From the NCBI RefSeq assembly GCF_000005505.3, contig NC_016133.3, positions 21,912,555 to 21,976,554 of the forward strand: 64,000 nt of DNA, read 5' to 3'. Source of the stretch: Brachypodium distachyon. Its lineage: Eukaryota; Streptophyta; Magnoliopsida; Poales; Poaceae. The notes beneath the pieces are model-generated. The model saw nothing but the letters and a program-made list of their open reading frames with translations. It searched no databases and had not been told where the DNA came from. Each line of letters opens with the position of its first letter. Within the stretch, counting starts at the first letter, position 1. Made by a program: the position numbers and the translations under genes. Positions 1 through 9,419 of this stretch are shown in pieces.

Positions 1-528
1 ACAGTCGGCATCAAAAAACAAATCATGACTCCCCTGCATCCCGCAGCCAGGGCATGGGTCAAAGAAATGCCCTCCGTACTCTGGAGCCTGCGGACAACTC
101 CAAACGGTCGCACCAAGTTCACACCGTTCTTCATGGCATACGGTGCGGAAGCAGTGCTACCAGCCGACATCCGGTTCAACGCTCCTATAGTCACGGCGTA
201 CTCTGGACCGGAAGTTGACATGCCAATGGAAGACGCACTCGATGCAGTCGACGAAGCTCGCGACGTTGCGCTCGCATGAGCAGCCGTCTATCAACAGAGC
301 CCGCGTAACTACCACAACCGTCGGTTGCGCACCCGCTCCTTCGTCGAAGGTGACCTCGTACTAGGACTCAAGCAAAAGGGTTGTCACAAGCTCCAATCGC
401 CTTGGGAGGGACCCTACGTGGTCACCAAGGTGATCCCGGGAGGCGCTTACCATCTCAAAGACATGAAGAGTGGCGTCACCTACAACAGGCCTTTGAACGT
501 CGCTCAACTGCGACGATTCTACGCTTAA
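1..528 (+). pseudogene. Gypsy pol, integrase C-terminal part, one in-frame stop
   Basis: This is the C-terminal end of a Gypsy polyprotein. Reading frame 1 gives the integrase-like motif EMPSVLWSLRTTPN followed by FTPFFMAYGAEAVLP, which is the end of the retroviral-type integrase core. The post-core domain with WEGPYVVTKV follows, and the protein ends in LRRFYA and TAA at 526-528. The 5' part lies outside the window. One TGA at 280-282 interrupts the frame. It sits where an arginine CGA would fit, so a CpG transition is the likely cause. Otherwise the frame is open, so the copy is fairly young but inactive. Confidence 0.85.
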
Positions 529-789
529 AATCTTTTCCAGCGTTTTCTTCCCCTGTTTTCTCCTACAACTTTTATTAGCATCCCTAGGTCACAATTGTTT
601 CAGTTTCACTCATGTACTCCGGTACTCAATAAAGCTTTCAATATTCTCTACACAGAGATCACTCATTTACTTTTTGGGCTCGCCACCTACTCGGGGGCTC
701 CGCCCAAGCTTGCTATAACATCTTATCACAAGCCAAACGACGCAAAGCTCAATTTGCAGCTCTCATCCATTCAAAAGGATGGACCCAAG
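529..789 (+). other. Spacer between integrase stop and tandem array
   Basis: This is noncoding element-internal sequence following the pol stop codon. I see no conserved ORF in it. It contains one loose copy of the 'ctcgggggct' motif that recurs in the tandem array downstream. Confidence 0.5.
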
Positions 790-1198
790 GAATGCTTGTC
801 TTGGACGCACCCGACACTCGGGGGCTGCGTCCAATCGACTCTAATGCTTGTCTTGGACGCACCCGACACTCGGGGGCTGCGTCCAATCGACTCTAATGCT
901 TGTCTTGGACGCACCCGACACTCGGGGGCTGCGTCCAATCGACTCTAATGCTTGTCTTGGACGCACCCGACACTCGGGGGCTGCGTCCAATCGACTCTAA
1001 TGCTTGTCTTGGACGCACCCGACACTCGGGGGCTGCGTCCAATCGACTCTAATGCTTGTCTTGGACGCACCCGACACTCGGAGGCTGCGTCCAATCGACT
1101 ATAATGCTTGTCTTGGACGTGCCCGACACTCGGGGTCTGTGTCCAATCGACTATAATGCTTGTCTTGGACGCACCCGACACCCGGAAGCTGCGTCCAA
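790..1198 (+). repeat. 52-bp tandem array, about 8 copies, hairpin-forming
   Basis: About eight head-to-tail copies have an exact 52-bp period; the unit junction ctaatgct or ataatgct recurs at 841, 893, 945, 997, 1049, 1101 and 1153. The first copies are almost identical and the last three carry substitutions. Each unit contains GGACGCA, then CCGACACTCGG, then TGCGTCC, which can fold into a GC-rich hairpin. Variable tandem repeats in the 3' untranslated part are common in Tat-lineage Gypsy elements. There is no CRISPR character here: the units are contiguous and the sequence is eukaryotic. Confidence 0.92.
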
Positions 1199-1440
1199 TT
1201 AGCAAGTAAACAAAGTAATACTCGTGCAAATAAAGCTCACTTGGGTCCACGCTCGACTACTCGTAGTCAACCATAGACCCGGGGGCTACTCCCACCGGGA
1301 GCGTTGGACCCGCACAAACGCCAGGGCTATCTTCGCCCCCCGGGCTAGCTGACGGTACATCAGCTCCCGAAAGATGCTATCTTGCCCAAGCTTTCAGGTT
1401 AGCTTGCTCAGCTCTTGCGGCACCTCCTCCAAGGGCCAGA

Positions 1441-2060
1441 ATGCCTGATGAATCGCCTTCAAAGTCTCTAAGTGAGAATCGAAGAAGCTTCCGTTCTGGT
1501 CTATGCGGTCTTGCAAAAGCATCAGGTCACGACCCCTTGCTCGGTCAGACCAGAATGATGATCGATCGATCATCTGGCGAGCATTCAGGGCACTGTTTAC
1601 CCGATCTTGCTCGGCTCACAGGTCGGTCTGCACATCTGCAAACAACTCATGTTTGTAAAGCACAAGTCGAAAAGATGAAGATCCAAGCAAAAAGGAGGCA
1701 GTGGCTCACATTGAAGCTGAGAACTCAGCCCGCGAAGCTCCTCGAAGATAAACTCTTCGCTGGCGGCAGCCGCCTTTAGCTTGGTCTTGGCAATCTGCAA
1801 CTCGCTCACGGCTCTCCGACTCTGCATCGTCGAGTCTTTGGCTCGAGTTTCGGCTTCTTGGAGGCGTCGACGAAGGAACTCTAGTTCGCTTCGAGTCTTG
1901 TCCAGGGAAGGAACCTCCTTTGGAGCTGTCGACTCTGCGGTTTTCAAAGGGAGCATCTCAGCCGAGACCGCAGCACTCGCGATATTCGACTCAGGTGTCA
2001 CAACTTTCTCGGTGTCTACCTCGACTGTCAGAGTCACGGGCTCTTTCTGCCGCTGCAGAA
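1441..2060 (-). pseudogene. Second antisense extra ORF of the Tat-like element (decayed)
   Basis: On the minus strand an open frame (2037 to 1597) contains a helical, charged stretch with RRAVSELQIAKTKLKAAAA followed by SEEFIFEELRGLSSQLQ. The same segment is recognisable in the related element at 33692-33925 (KARLKAAVNREEFVFGELR). The repetition in two copies argues for a real element-encoded exon and against a chance frame. Ends and splice sites are uncertain and I infer no function. It could also be a downstream exon of the larger antisense gene at 2253-4847. Confidence 0.5.
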
Positions 2061-2252
2061 GAGAAATCCCCTTTTAGTTCCGAGAAGGATTCGAAGACAT
2101 CAGTCCTAACTAGAAGCAAGAAGTCCGACTCATATTAGTGCAAAAGAATAGGGATGCTTATTTATTAATAAGTAATGCTCACATTCAAGGAAGGATGATA
2201 CAAAAAAGGAAAATTACAAAGAGGACAGGAGAAAGCCTAAGAAGTCTAAGCT

Positions 2253-4847
2253 TCAAGCTTGGCCCACCTCCTGACTCAGCGTAGGAGCCGACGATGGCGG
2301 AGCCGCTTCTCCCTCGTTGGCCATGTTCCCCAGCTGAGCCGACAGCTGGGCCACCAGTTCTTCCCCAAGCTGGAAGTAAGGTGTCAAAGCCACCTCCTCC
2401 CCATTGGGTAACAACGGTTGGCCTGAAGCCACCTTCCGCAGCACGTCCTCGCCTACATCGTGTACTAATGCTAACACGAACGTCGACTCCACACCGGAGT
2501 TGGTCTGAACTCGGCTGAACTCGTCCAGGGGATCCGGGTCGGCGCTGAAAAACTCTATGCGCTTTCCTAGCGACTCCGGCACCGGCTCGTCCGGAAACAT
2601 CTTCCAGAACAAACCGGTGAGCACCCTGGAAGCTCCTTGGATCCGAGTCACCGCACCAGAGCAGACGCTTGCCGCAGCGTCGATCACCCTGTCGAGTGAA
2701 TTCTCACTCGAAGACAAGAGATCGGACAAGGAAAGCAGGCCTGCAGAAGAGCCAAAGCATTAACAATGTATCCAAACGAATGGATTCAATTACGATATTC
2801 TTACCTGCAATAGGACCGACGACTTCTTGGAGTCGGACGGCTCTTGTCTTCTCCGTCTCGGCCTCCTTGGCGAGAAGAGTGTCCGAGGCTTCTTGGGCGA
2901 GGCATTTTTCAACCTCCAGCTTCTCTGCCGACTCCGAGGCCAGATCAGCAAGCTTCTTCTCCAAACTTTTGGATTGAAGCTCGGCGGCATCTTTGAGGGA
3001 GTTAGCCTGAGAAAGGAGATCTAGACGACAAACAATAAGATACAATAGTTTTTCGACTCAAATAAAGATTGGGCTGGAAGTATTACCTTGAGCAGACCTC
3101 AGCTCTTGCTGGCTTCGCTCCAAGTCTCGGCGAAGCTGATCTCGCTAAGCCTTCACCTGCTCATATCGATCAACAAACTCCGTTATGGATGATTGGCTGC
3201 AACCATGATTGCGTCAGCATCTAACTCATACTCCCACCCGGACAGTAAAATTCTTTAACAAAAGAAATTTACTTGACAAAAGAATTCGACACTTACGTGG
3301 CAAGCTGAAGTCGAGGGGACAGTTTCGGCTCCATGGCTCTCCAAGCGAGTCGACGAGTGGGGAAACCCTTCGAGTTGATGCTCCCCACGCACTGGAGAAG
3401 GCGCCTTAAGCATTGCTACCTGAGGCTCAACCGTCTCAACGACGATTGAGGGACCCGAAGCCTTCGGGTCCGACCCAGTGGGCTCAATAGCCTGGGTCGT
3501 TGGTTGGTCACCCGAGACCACAGAGCTAACAAAGGAAATCTTCTACTTCAGTATTCAGATTGCATTATTAGAAGAACTATTGCACGAAGAATCGGCCAAG
3601 AAGGCCAAATCGGCGAACAGGCGCTGGCCCACCTATCTTGGTCTTTTTGGCTGAAGGAGGAGGAGACGAGGTCGCAACAGGTGGACCTTCGACACCCATC
3701 AACTGATCATCAGACTTCGGGTTCGGCTCCCTGCTGCGCTTCCTCCCCGTCTCCAGGGTAACCTCTTCATTCTCGGAGTCGCTAGCCTGTTCCGGCGACT
3801 TTGAGGACTCGTCAGCTAGCTCTTCCTCCCCAGCCGGAGGAGGTTGACTCAAGCGATCTTCGAGTCCCTACAACCAGCAAACTGGTCAGTAGCTTACAAA
3901 TACAAGCTCAAAACAGCAAAAATGTAAATTACCTCTTCCCTCGGCCTGGCAGGGCCATAAGGGACTACTGGCGAGTCGATTTTGCACGGAGTCACGTCGG
4001 TCAGGGTCGTCAACCTTCGCACCTGCGACTCCAACTCGTTCAAAGATAGTTCTTCCGCGTTCACCCGAGTGGGATCCCTGGGTCATTCGAAGGACCACAT
4101 CGGGTGAACGCGTGCATGCAACGGCTGGATCCTCATCCTGAGGAACGGAGCTATCAGGTGAACACCTGTCAACCCCTGTCCCATAAGGGAGTGCATCCTA
4201 GCCATCAGGGAGGTCGCCTCAGACTCCTCTGCAGGCGACAGTTCGTGGCTCCATGCCGCTGTCTTCTTTGTCTTCTTCTTGATTGAGAAGGCAGGAAGAC
4301 TCGGATCGGCACCCGAGGCGTCAGCTTGGACATAGAACCACTTCGACCTCCAGCCTTGCACAGATTCACGCTGCTGGAGGGAGAAGTATTTGGCGTCGTG
4401 CCTCACCTGGAATTTGCTCCCAACAGCGTCCGCCTTCTGGCCTTTGATCATAAAGATCCGCTTCCAGAGCCCCTAATGTGGGCTCACCCCCAAGAAGCAT
4501 TCGCACAGCGTGATGAAGCACGCAACGTGCAAATAGGAGTTAGGGGGCAGATCATGAAGCTGCAGTCCATAGGCTAACATCATAGCACGGAAAAAGGCAT
4601 GAAGGAGAAAAGAAAGCCCCCGCTGCACATAGTCGAGGAAGACAACCCGCTCACCTAGCAACGGCCGCGGGTACTCCTCCTTTGTCGGGAAGCGAACCCC
4701 GTCAGGGCCTCCCGGCAACAATCCTTCATCCTGGAGTTCCAGGATCTTAACGCGATGGTCAGCCACGACGGGCCAACGGACGACCCCCTTGCCAGCATCT
4801 CCTTTGCCGGCATCGGACTTCGAACCCGTGGCCTTGGTCTTGCCCAT
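2253..4847 (-). pseudogene. Antisense extra ORF with 'putative gypsy type transposon' domain
   Basis: This is a multi-exon gene on the strand opposite to pol. It starts at ATG 4847-4845 (MGKTKATGSK). The first exon carries the domain known in plants as 'putative gypsy type transposon' (PF04195-like), with EGLLPGGPDGVRFP and then AYGLQLHDLPPNSYLHVACF. A stop at about 4473 replaces a leucine, because the other copy reads SPHLGLWK where this one reads SPH-stop. Downstream exons lie at 4083-4451, 3577-3852, 3255-3521 and about 2704-3045. The last exon (2253-2729) contains FWKMFPDEPVPESLGKRIEFF, matching the copy at 34.2-34.7 kb. Function is unknown. The copy is broken. Confidence 0.7.
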
Positions 4848-4983
4848 CTCCGGATGGTGTGAGATTCCTGGTCGTTGAAGAAACACGCGAAAAGTTTTTG
4901 GCTATGGAGGCAGAGAGCTTGAATGCTTGAACTGGGTTCGCAAGGAAGAAGAAGGGTAAAAGGCATTCCCTTTTCACCCTCCT

Positions 4984-4994
4984 CCTTATATAGG
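4984..4994 (-). promoter_or_regulatory. TATA box of the antisense ORF
   Basis: CCTATATAAGG on the minus strand lies about 137 bp upstream of the antisense ORF start codon (4847). In the second copy, CATATAAACGG at 36655-36663 lies about 135 bp upstream of the equivalent start position. The conserved spacing suggests a dedicated Pol II promoter driving transcription opposite to the retrotransposon. Confidence 0.55.
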
Positions 4995-5589
4995 CTGAAT
5001 GCGGGCGAAGAATCCGGGCCACAAGATCCTTATCTTGGCCATGTGTCCCACATCTATCGGGATGTGAAGTGGTGAAAACAGAAACGGCCACCCATGTTTC
5101 GGGCGCAAGAATCGATGAAATCATTATGCCTTATTTACTGCGCGAAGTGTGATTGTTTTCCCACTGACGCACGCCAACAGTGCGCCTAGCTATCAGGCTA
5201 GACTATGTACCAGGTCACATCGGTTGACCCAACGACTCTTCACCTCCAACATGTACGTCATCAATGACGGAGTCTGACTCGAATATCATGACTCGAAATA
5301 TCTTTCATGCAGGATAATGGAGTTTATCTTAAATGTTGAAACTTGTCTTGAGTCTCGACTGTGAATACTAAGACTCTCATTCGAGTCGCGAACTAACCAG
5401 CTATTGCTTTATACTAAAGACTTCATACAGTCAGCTATTGTTTATTCTGTACTTACAACAGTAAAAACAAGGTAATGACCCTGACACAAAACAGTCGATT
5501 TCATATAGTCGACTCAATTGAGTCGCAGCAGCTGCGTCACCTCAGTTGTTTATGCTTATTTGCATAACAGTAAGCCTCTTGGATTTAGT

Positions 5590-5960
5590 CCAAAAAGCCT
5601 GGAGCCGCACCAGCTGCGCTGCTCTGGTAAACCCATGCTCATTGCATGAAGATAAGCCCCATGGATCATTCCATCGAGTCTGAAATCTTACCAGCTGCGT
5701 ATTTCAGCAAACCCATGCTCATTGCATGAAGATAAGACCTGAAAGTTCTCTATCGGGCCTGGAATCGTACCAACTACGTTATTCCAGTCGAATCCATACT
5801 CATTGTATGAAGGTAACTCCTAAAATTTAGGCCTGGATATGCATCGACTGCATCCTTTCGGTAATAATTCTCACTTAAGGGTCGCTCCCTACAACCATGT
5901 TCATTATATGAACATAAGACCCGTAGGTTTCCTATAGGGCCTGGAAGCGCACCAGTTACG
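5590..5960 (+). repeat. Degenerate ~80-bp repeats in the element tail
   Basis: Three to four diverged copies of a unit occur here. It contains 'accagctgcgt', then 'cccatgctcattgcatgaag', then 'ggcctggaa'. The element near 32260-32300 has the same kind of unit. This is noncoding tail sequence upstream of the missing 3' LTR. Confidence 0.6.
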
Positions 5961-6330
5961 TATGTCCAGTACAAGCAATCTTGACGAACGAGTCAAGTAC
6001 TTAAAAACTGGAATTCGGCTCTATAAGACCCCAGCAGGCTAAGTCGAAATTCGCCAGTTGCCAGGTTCGAGCCCGGGGACTTGAATGCTGATGAAAGCTA
6101 GTGTTGTATTCACCCTAGAGCGATTAACTGGACTCAACTTCTTGAGTATCTAGGCATATTATGCATATATCCCAATGACTCCCACTCATCGCATTGTTCC
6201 GCTATCAAAATCATATTGTGAAACTGTTACCTCATAGCAGCATCGCTCACGTGGCGCCGAGTGGGTTCCACTAACATGTGGGACCCACACGTCAGTGACA
6301 TAAACATCTTCTTTTCGAAATCCTCACCGC

Positions 6331-6815
6331 CTGACGACATTCCCGCCATCGTCGGCAACTTCGTCTAGAACGCCGATGATAAGGGGTGGCCCGATCTTCT
6401 CAGAGAGCAACGTGGATAACTTGTATGATCTTACAAATCTTCCAGCTGTTCACCCGTCGCTGCACGACGAACTTGCAACCCAATGGAAATTCACAGCACC
6501 ACACACTTGCGCAGTAGTCCGCCGACCACAAGCGGTTTCGCAATCTTCCAATTCCCAGCGGAACGACAGATTATGCTCGAAATTTCGGTAGATAACAGAC
6601 AGCCTATTGAAACGAATATGGTGTATAGGATTCCAGATGAATGCTTCTCGCAATCAACAAGAGTCTCGAAAATAGCTAAAACGTGGTCTTCCTAAACCTA
6701 GGCGTACCCCTTGTTTATATAGACGAGGAGTAGCCCAAACTCATTATAGACTGCGACTCAAACTCAAACTAGAATTCGACTCAAACTAGAATTCGACTCA
6801 GACTCAAACATGGAC
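6331..6815. other. LTR-like unassigned segment inside the Mutator-like element
   Basis: This stretch has no coding potential I trust. It contains a TATA-like 'gtttatataga' near 6713 and two copies of 'actcaaactagaattcgac' near 6755-6790. It resembles leader or LTR debris but I could not place it in a family. Confidence 0.3.
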
Positions 6816-7031
6816 TCGCAGATCCGGGCGCTCCTTAGACGTGTCGAACTTGTCGTAGGCTGTCCTAGTGCACCTCATATTCATACTCGACTTGTGGTGC
6901 AACCTGGGCATATCATCCTTGTCATTGGTTGCCCCTTGCACACAAGACATTCTTCTAACTTGTATCCTTCATCTTCACTTTTGGTGCGCCTGCCTCCCTC
7001 TTTTCCCTCGCGCATATCTTGATGTTGGATA

Positions 7032-7468
7032 TCAACACTTGAGGATCCGTACCCTCATCAGCCGACGTGCGTTGCACAAGGACCAGCCCTGCTCCGGGAC
7101 GTACACAGCCGGCCACGGGATGAGGCCGAGGAGGTGAGCCTGGGTCTTTGGGATCGTGGGAGGAGGCGTGGGGCCACGGTCTGTGTGAAGAACATCTCGT
7201 CGCACATGGTGGGGATGAGGTCGTACTCCTGGTCGGTCTCCCGCACGTGCCGCATGGCAGCCTCGAACCACGAGCAGGCCATGGGCGACCCAGTTGGCAC
7301 TTGTAGCGTCGTTGTCGCCATCCCCTTCTTCCCGCTCACGTCGGAGGAGGAGGACTCACTGCCCTGTGCTTGTTGTGCACCTGCGCCCGCATGGCATGGC
7401 ACGAGCAGGAGCAGCAGATGGAGGCGATGAGCACTCACGGCCTGCCATCTGCCGCTGGTGCATGGCAT
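7032..7468 (-). pseudogene. Captured GC-rich exon fragment, unknown gene
   Basis: On the minus strand a GC-rich open frame contains GKKGMATTTLQVPTGSPMAC followed by SWFEAAMRHVRETDQEYDLI. It looks like authentic grass coding sequence in composition and amino-acid usage. I do not recognise the family. The frame becomes proline- and arginine-rich after about 7180, consistent with a frameshift or loss of the donor gene's next exon. It lies inside the Mutator-like element, so a captured fragment is likely. Confidence 0.4.
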
Positions 7469-7699
7469 TTGGGTCCTTTACTTGCAGGAGTAAAAGAGAG
7501 CACATTTTCTCCCTCCTCTGTTCCCCTCTCCTCCTCCCTGCTACAGCTTCAAGCTCCTCCTTCCCCGCCTCCTCTCTTCCTCCTCTCCGGAGGCTCTGCT
7601 GCCTGGAGAGGGAGGGGAGGGAGGTTGGCCTGGTCCTCCTTTTAGCTATGTACATTAAAGTTGTTGCCTTAGGGGCCTGCTCTGGATCGGTTCCATTGG

Positions 7700-8650
7700 A
7701 TTTGAGGCTCTAGTGGAACCTTCGAAGAAATTTTCTTGCCACTCCTTTCTCCACCGAATCCTTCGGTTTTGAAGGTTGTGGTTCTATTTCTTCCTCTGAT
7801 CTTTCCTAAATAAATTCCTCCCCTCAGATCTGGCGGTCCTTGGCTCGTTTCCCCTTTTACCTGAAGCTAGATCTATGTTTTCCCCTGTTATTTTCTGTGA
7901 GTATCCCTGCAAGTTGGTACTTCTTGATCTTCCGGATTTGATCCCCAAAAATCTTACTCTCCGGAGATCTTGCTCCGTGCATTTCGTCTCCTTGAAGTTC
8001 ATGCAGACTGGTTGGGAGAGGGAACATGAAATCTTGGTGAATCCCACGGTTCCTTCTTTCCTCATCTACTTTGGTGATGTTCTTAATCTTTACCTCATGC
8101 ACCGGTGTAGAGCTAGTCTTGGTATTCAGATCCACCCCATGGAAGGCTCTTGCTCCCCTCAACCTCCCATTCGGAGGCCTGCCAGTCGGTTTAGGGACAA
8201 GGCTTCCATGGTGTGGGATCGACGGTCGTGCAACGTTCATTGGCTGGAGATTTCTGCCCGTTCTAGGGGTGATGCTGCTTGCCCTGTTTGGGCCCTTTGT
8301 TGTGGCGTGGCAGAAGCTCATCAAAGATTATTGGCTTCGTCTGCATCTCTTTCCTCTGATTCTGCGGAGGCAGTTCGTCCCAGAGGATCTCCTGCTCGCT
8401 GTTGGTGTCCAGCGGCATGCCCTGCCTTTCGGCGGTGCAAATCTCAGTCAGCGACAGGACTGTGGCTGGGACACGTGTGCGCCCGATGGGTGGAGTTGGA
8501 CGCGTGTTTGTTTCTTTGCCTGCGAGCAAGCCGTGTGTCCTTGGACTTGAATGTAATATTTCCATTTCTTTGAGTCCTTTTTTTTATCGGGTTGTACTGT
8601 GTGGGCTCTCTGGGCCCACTTGTGTTTAATATAATGCAGGGAACTTTAAA
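7700..8650 (+). other. Exon-like or retroposon-like sequence of uncertain origin
   Basis: Several overlapping open frames occur here but no recognisable domain. The segment ends with a transcript-like tail (cccacttgtgtttaatataatgcagggaac cut short, then a short A run near 8648). This could be a retroposed transcript or the 3' end of a captured gene. I cannot assign a product. Confidence 0.25.
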
Positions 8651-8883
8651 AAAAACTTGAGGAGTAAAAAGGAGTCATCATGGCATTAATGGCCACCGGT
8701 GCATGCTGCTATTAATTTGTCTAGAATTGCACAACCGCAACGAAAGGGAGAGGCCGACAACGTGATTTGAGGGTAGAGGAGGAGGAGTAGGGAGGAAGAA
8801 AATGTTTGTGTTAGTGATGTGTGGGTTCTACATGTCAGTGGGACCCACTCGGTTCCATGTGAGCAATCCCGACTTTAGAAACC

Positions 8884-9419
8884 TTGTTTTATCTGCTACA
8901 TATTAGGATTAGTCTCGCAAAAAAATACTGGGACTAGAGAGCACGGGGTGCCCAATTTCAGGGATTTTGAGATCAGGATTTCATATAATCGACCTCTAAA
9001 AGGATCAGGTTTAAAATAGATTTAACTCATATTTTTTAGATTTATGGCCGGGAGATGCGAGACAGTAACACGCATCTGCTAGAGATGTTTCTTGGACGTG
9101 TAAGTCTGCGGTTGGCATGGTGGATTATCATAATTCCGTTTTTTCACCCGCTTCGTTATTTTGGCTGTGTTTGGCTAACTAACTTTTCCCTATTTTCATG
9201 TATGATAGTAGATTTATTTTTTAAACCGTCCAGAATTGGGTCACCGCCACTTGACACGGTGCACACGGTAGACTTCACAGCTCACAAACCGACTTCTCCT
9301 GGAAGACATTTGGCCCTTGGGTTCTCTGGTAAAGAAAAACAGGGATTTACGCCGACTTCCACGATTTGTTCTACCTGGGCGACGACGCGAAATCCAATTA
9401 CACCCAAACTGCGGCGGCC
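8884..9419. other. 5' flank and probable 5' UTR of the DEAH helicase gene
   Basis: This is intergenic sequence leading into the helicase gene. I see no clear TATA box near the start. The first in-frame ATG with the conserved N-terminus is at 9420. Upstream in-frame sequence from 9366 is open but begins without ATG. Confidence 0.5.

Larger units (their letters stand above)
1..6225 (+). mobile_element. 3' part of a Tat-like Gypsy LTR retrotransposon
   Basis: This is a truncated Gypsy element entering from the left window edge. Its order is integrase C-terminus, spacer, 52-bp tandem array, two antisense extra ORFs, and a repeat-rich tail. That order is typical of the Tat/Retand/RIRE2 group, in which extra ORFs lie antisense between pol and the 3' LTR (established family knowledge). 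The part from about 1250 to 5590 is homologous to 32.9-37.25 kb. The tail near 6060-6170 is homologous to about 32440-32560. The homology stops just before a Mutator-like terminus at about 6226, so no 3' LTR is present. Confidence 0.75.
6226..8883. mobile_element. Mutator-like element carrying gene fragments (candidate Pack-MULE)
   Basis: The ends are inverted repeats. About 73 bp at 6247-6320 aligns with the reverse complement of about 8800-8870 at roughly 75% identity by eye. Shared blocks are GCTCAC, CCGAGTGGGT, ACATGT and ACCCACAC. The interior is GC-rich and contains exon-like sequence on both strands but no transposase. That fits a non-autonomous Mutator-like element that has captured gene pieces. 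I found no convincing 9-bp target duplication, so the exact ends are approximate. The alternative is two unrelated copies of one MITE in inverted orientation. Confidence 0.55.

Noticed and set aside
790..1198. Regularly spaced repeats resembling a CRISPR array
   Set aside because: Units are contiguous 52-bp tandem copies without unique spacers, inside a plant retrotransposon.
8071..8550. 159-codon open frame with hydrophobic stretches
   Set aside because: Three overlapping frames are open here and none has a recognisable domain or conserved start; I annotated the region only as uncertain.
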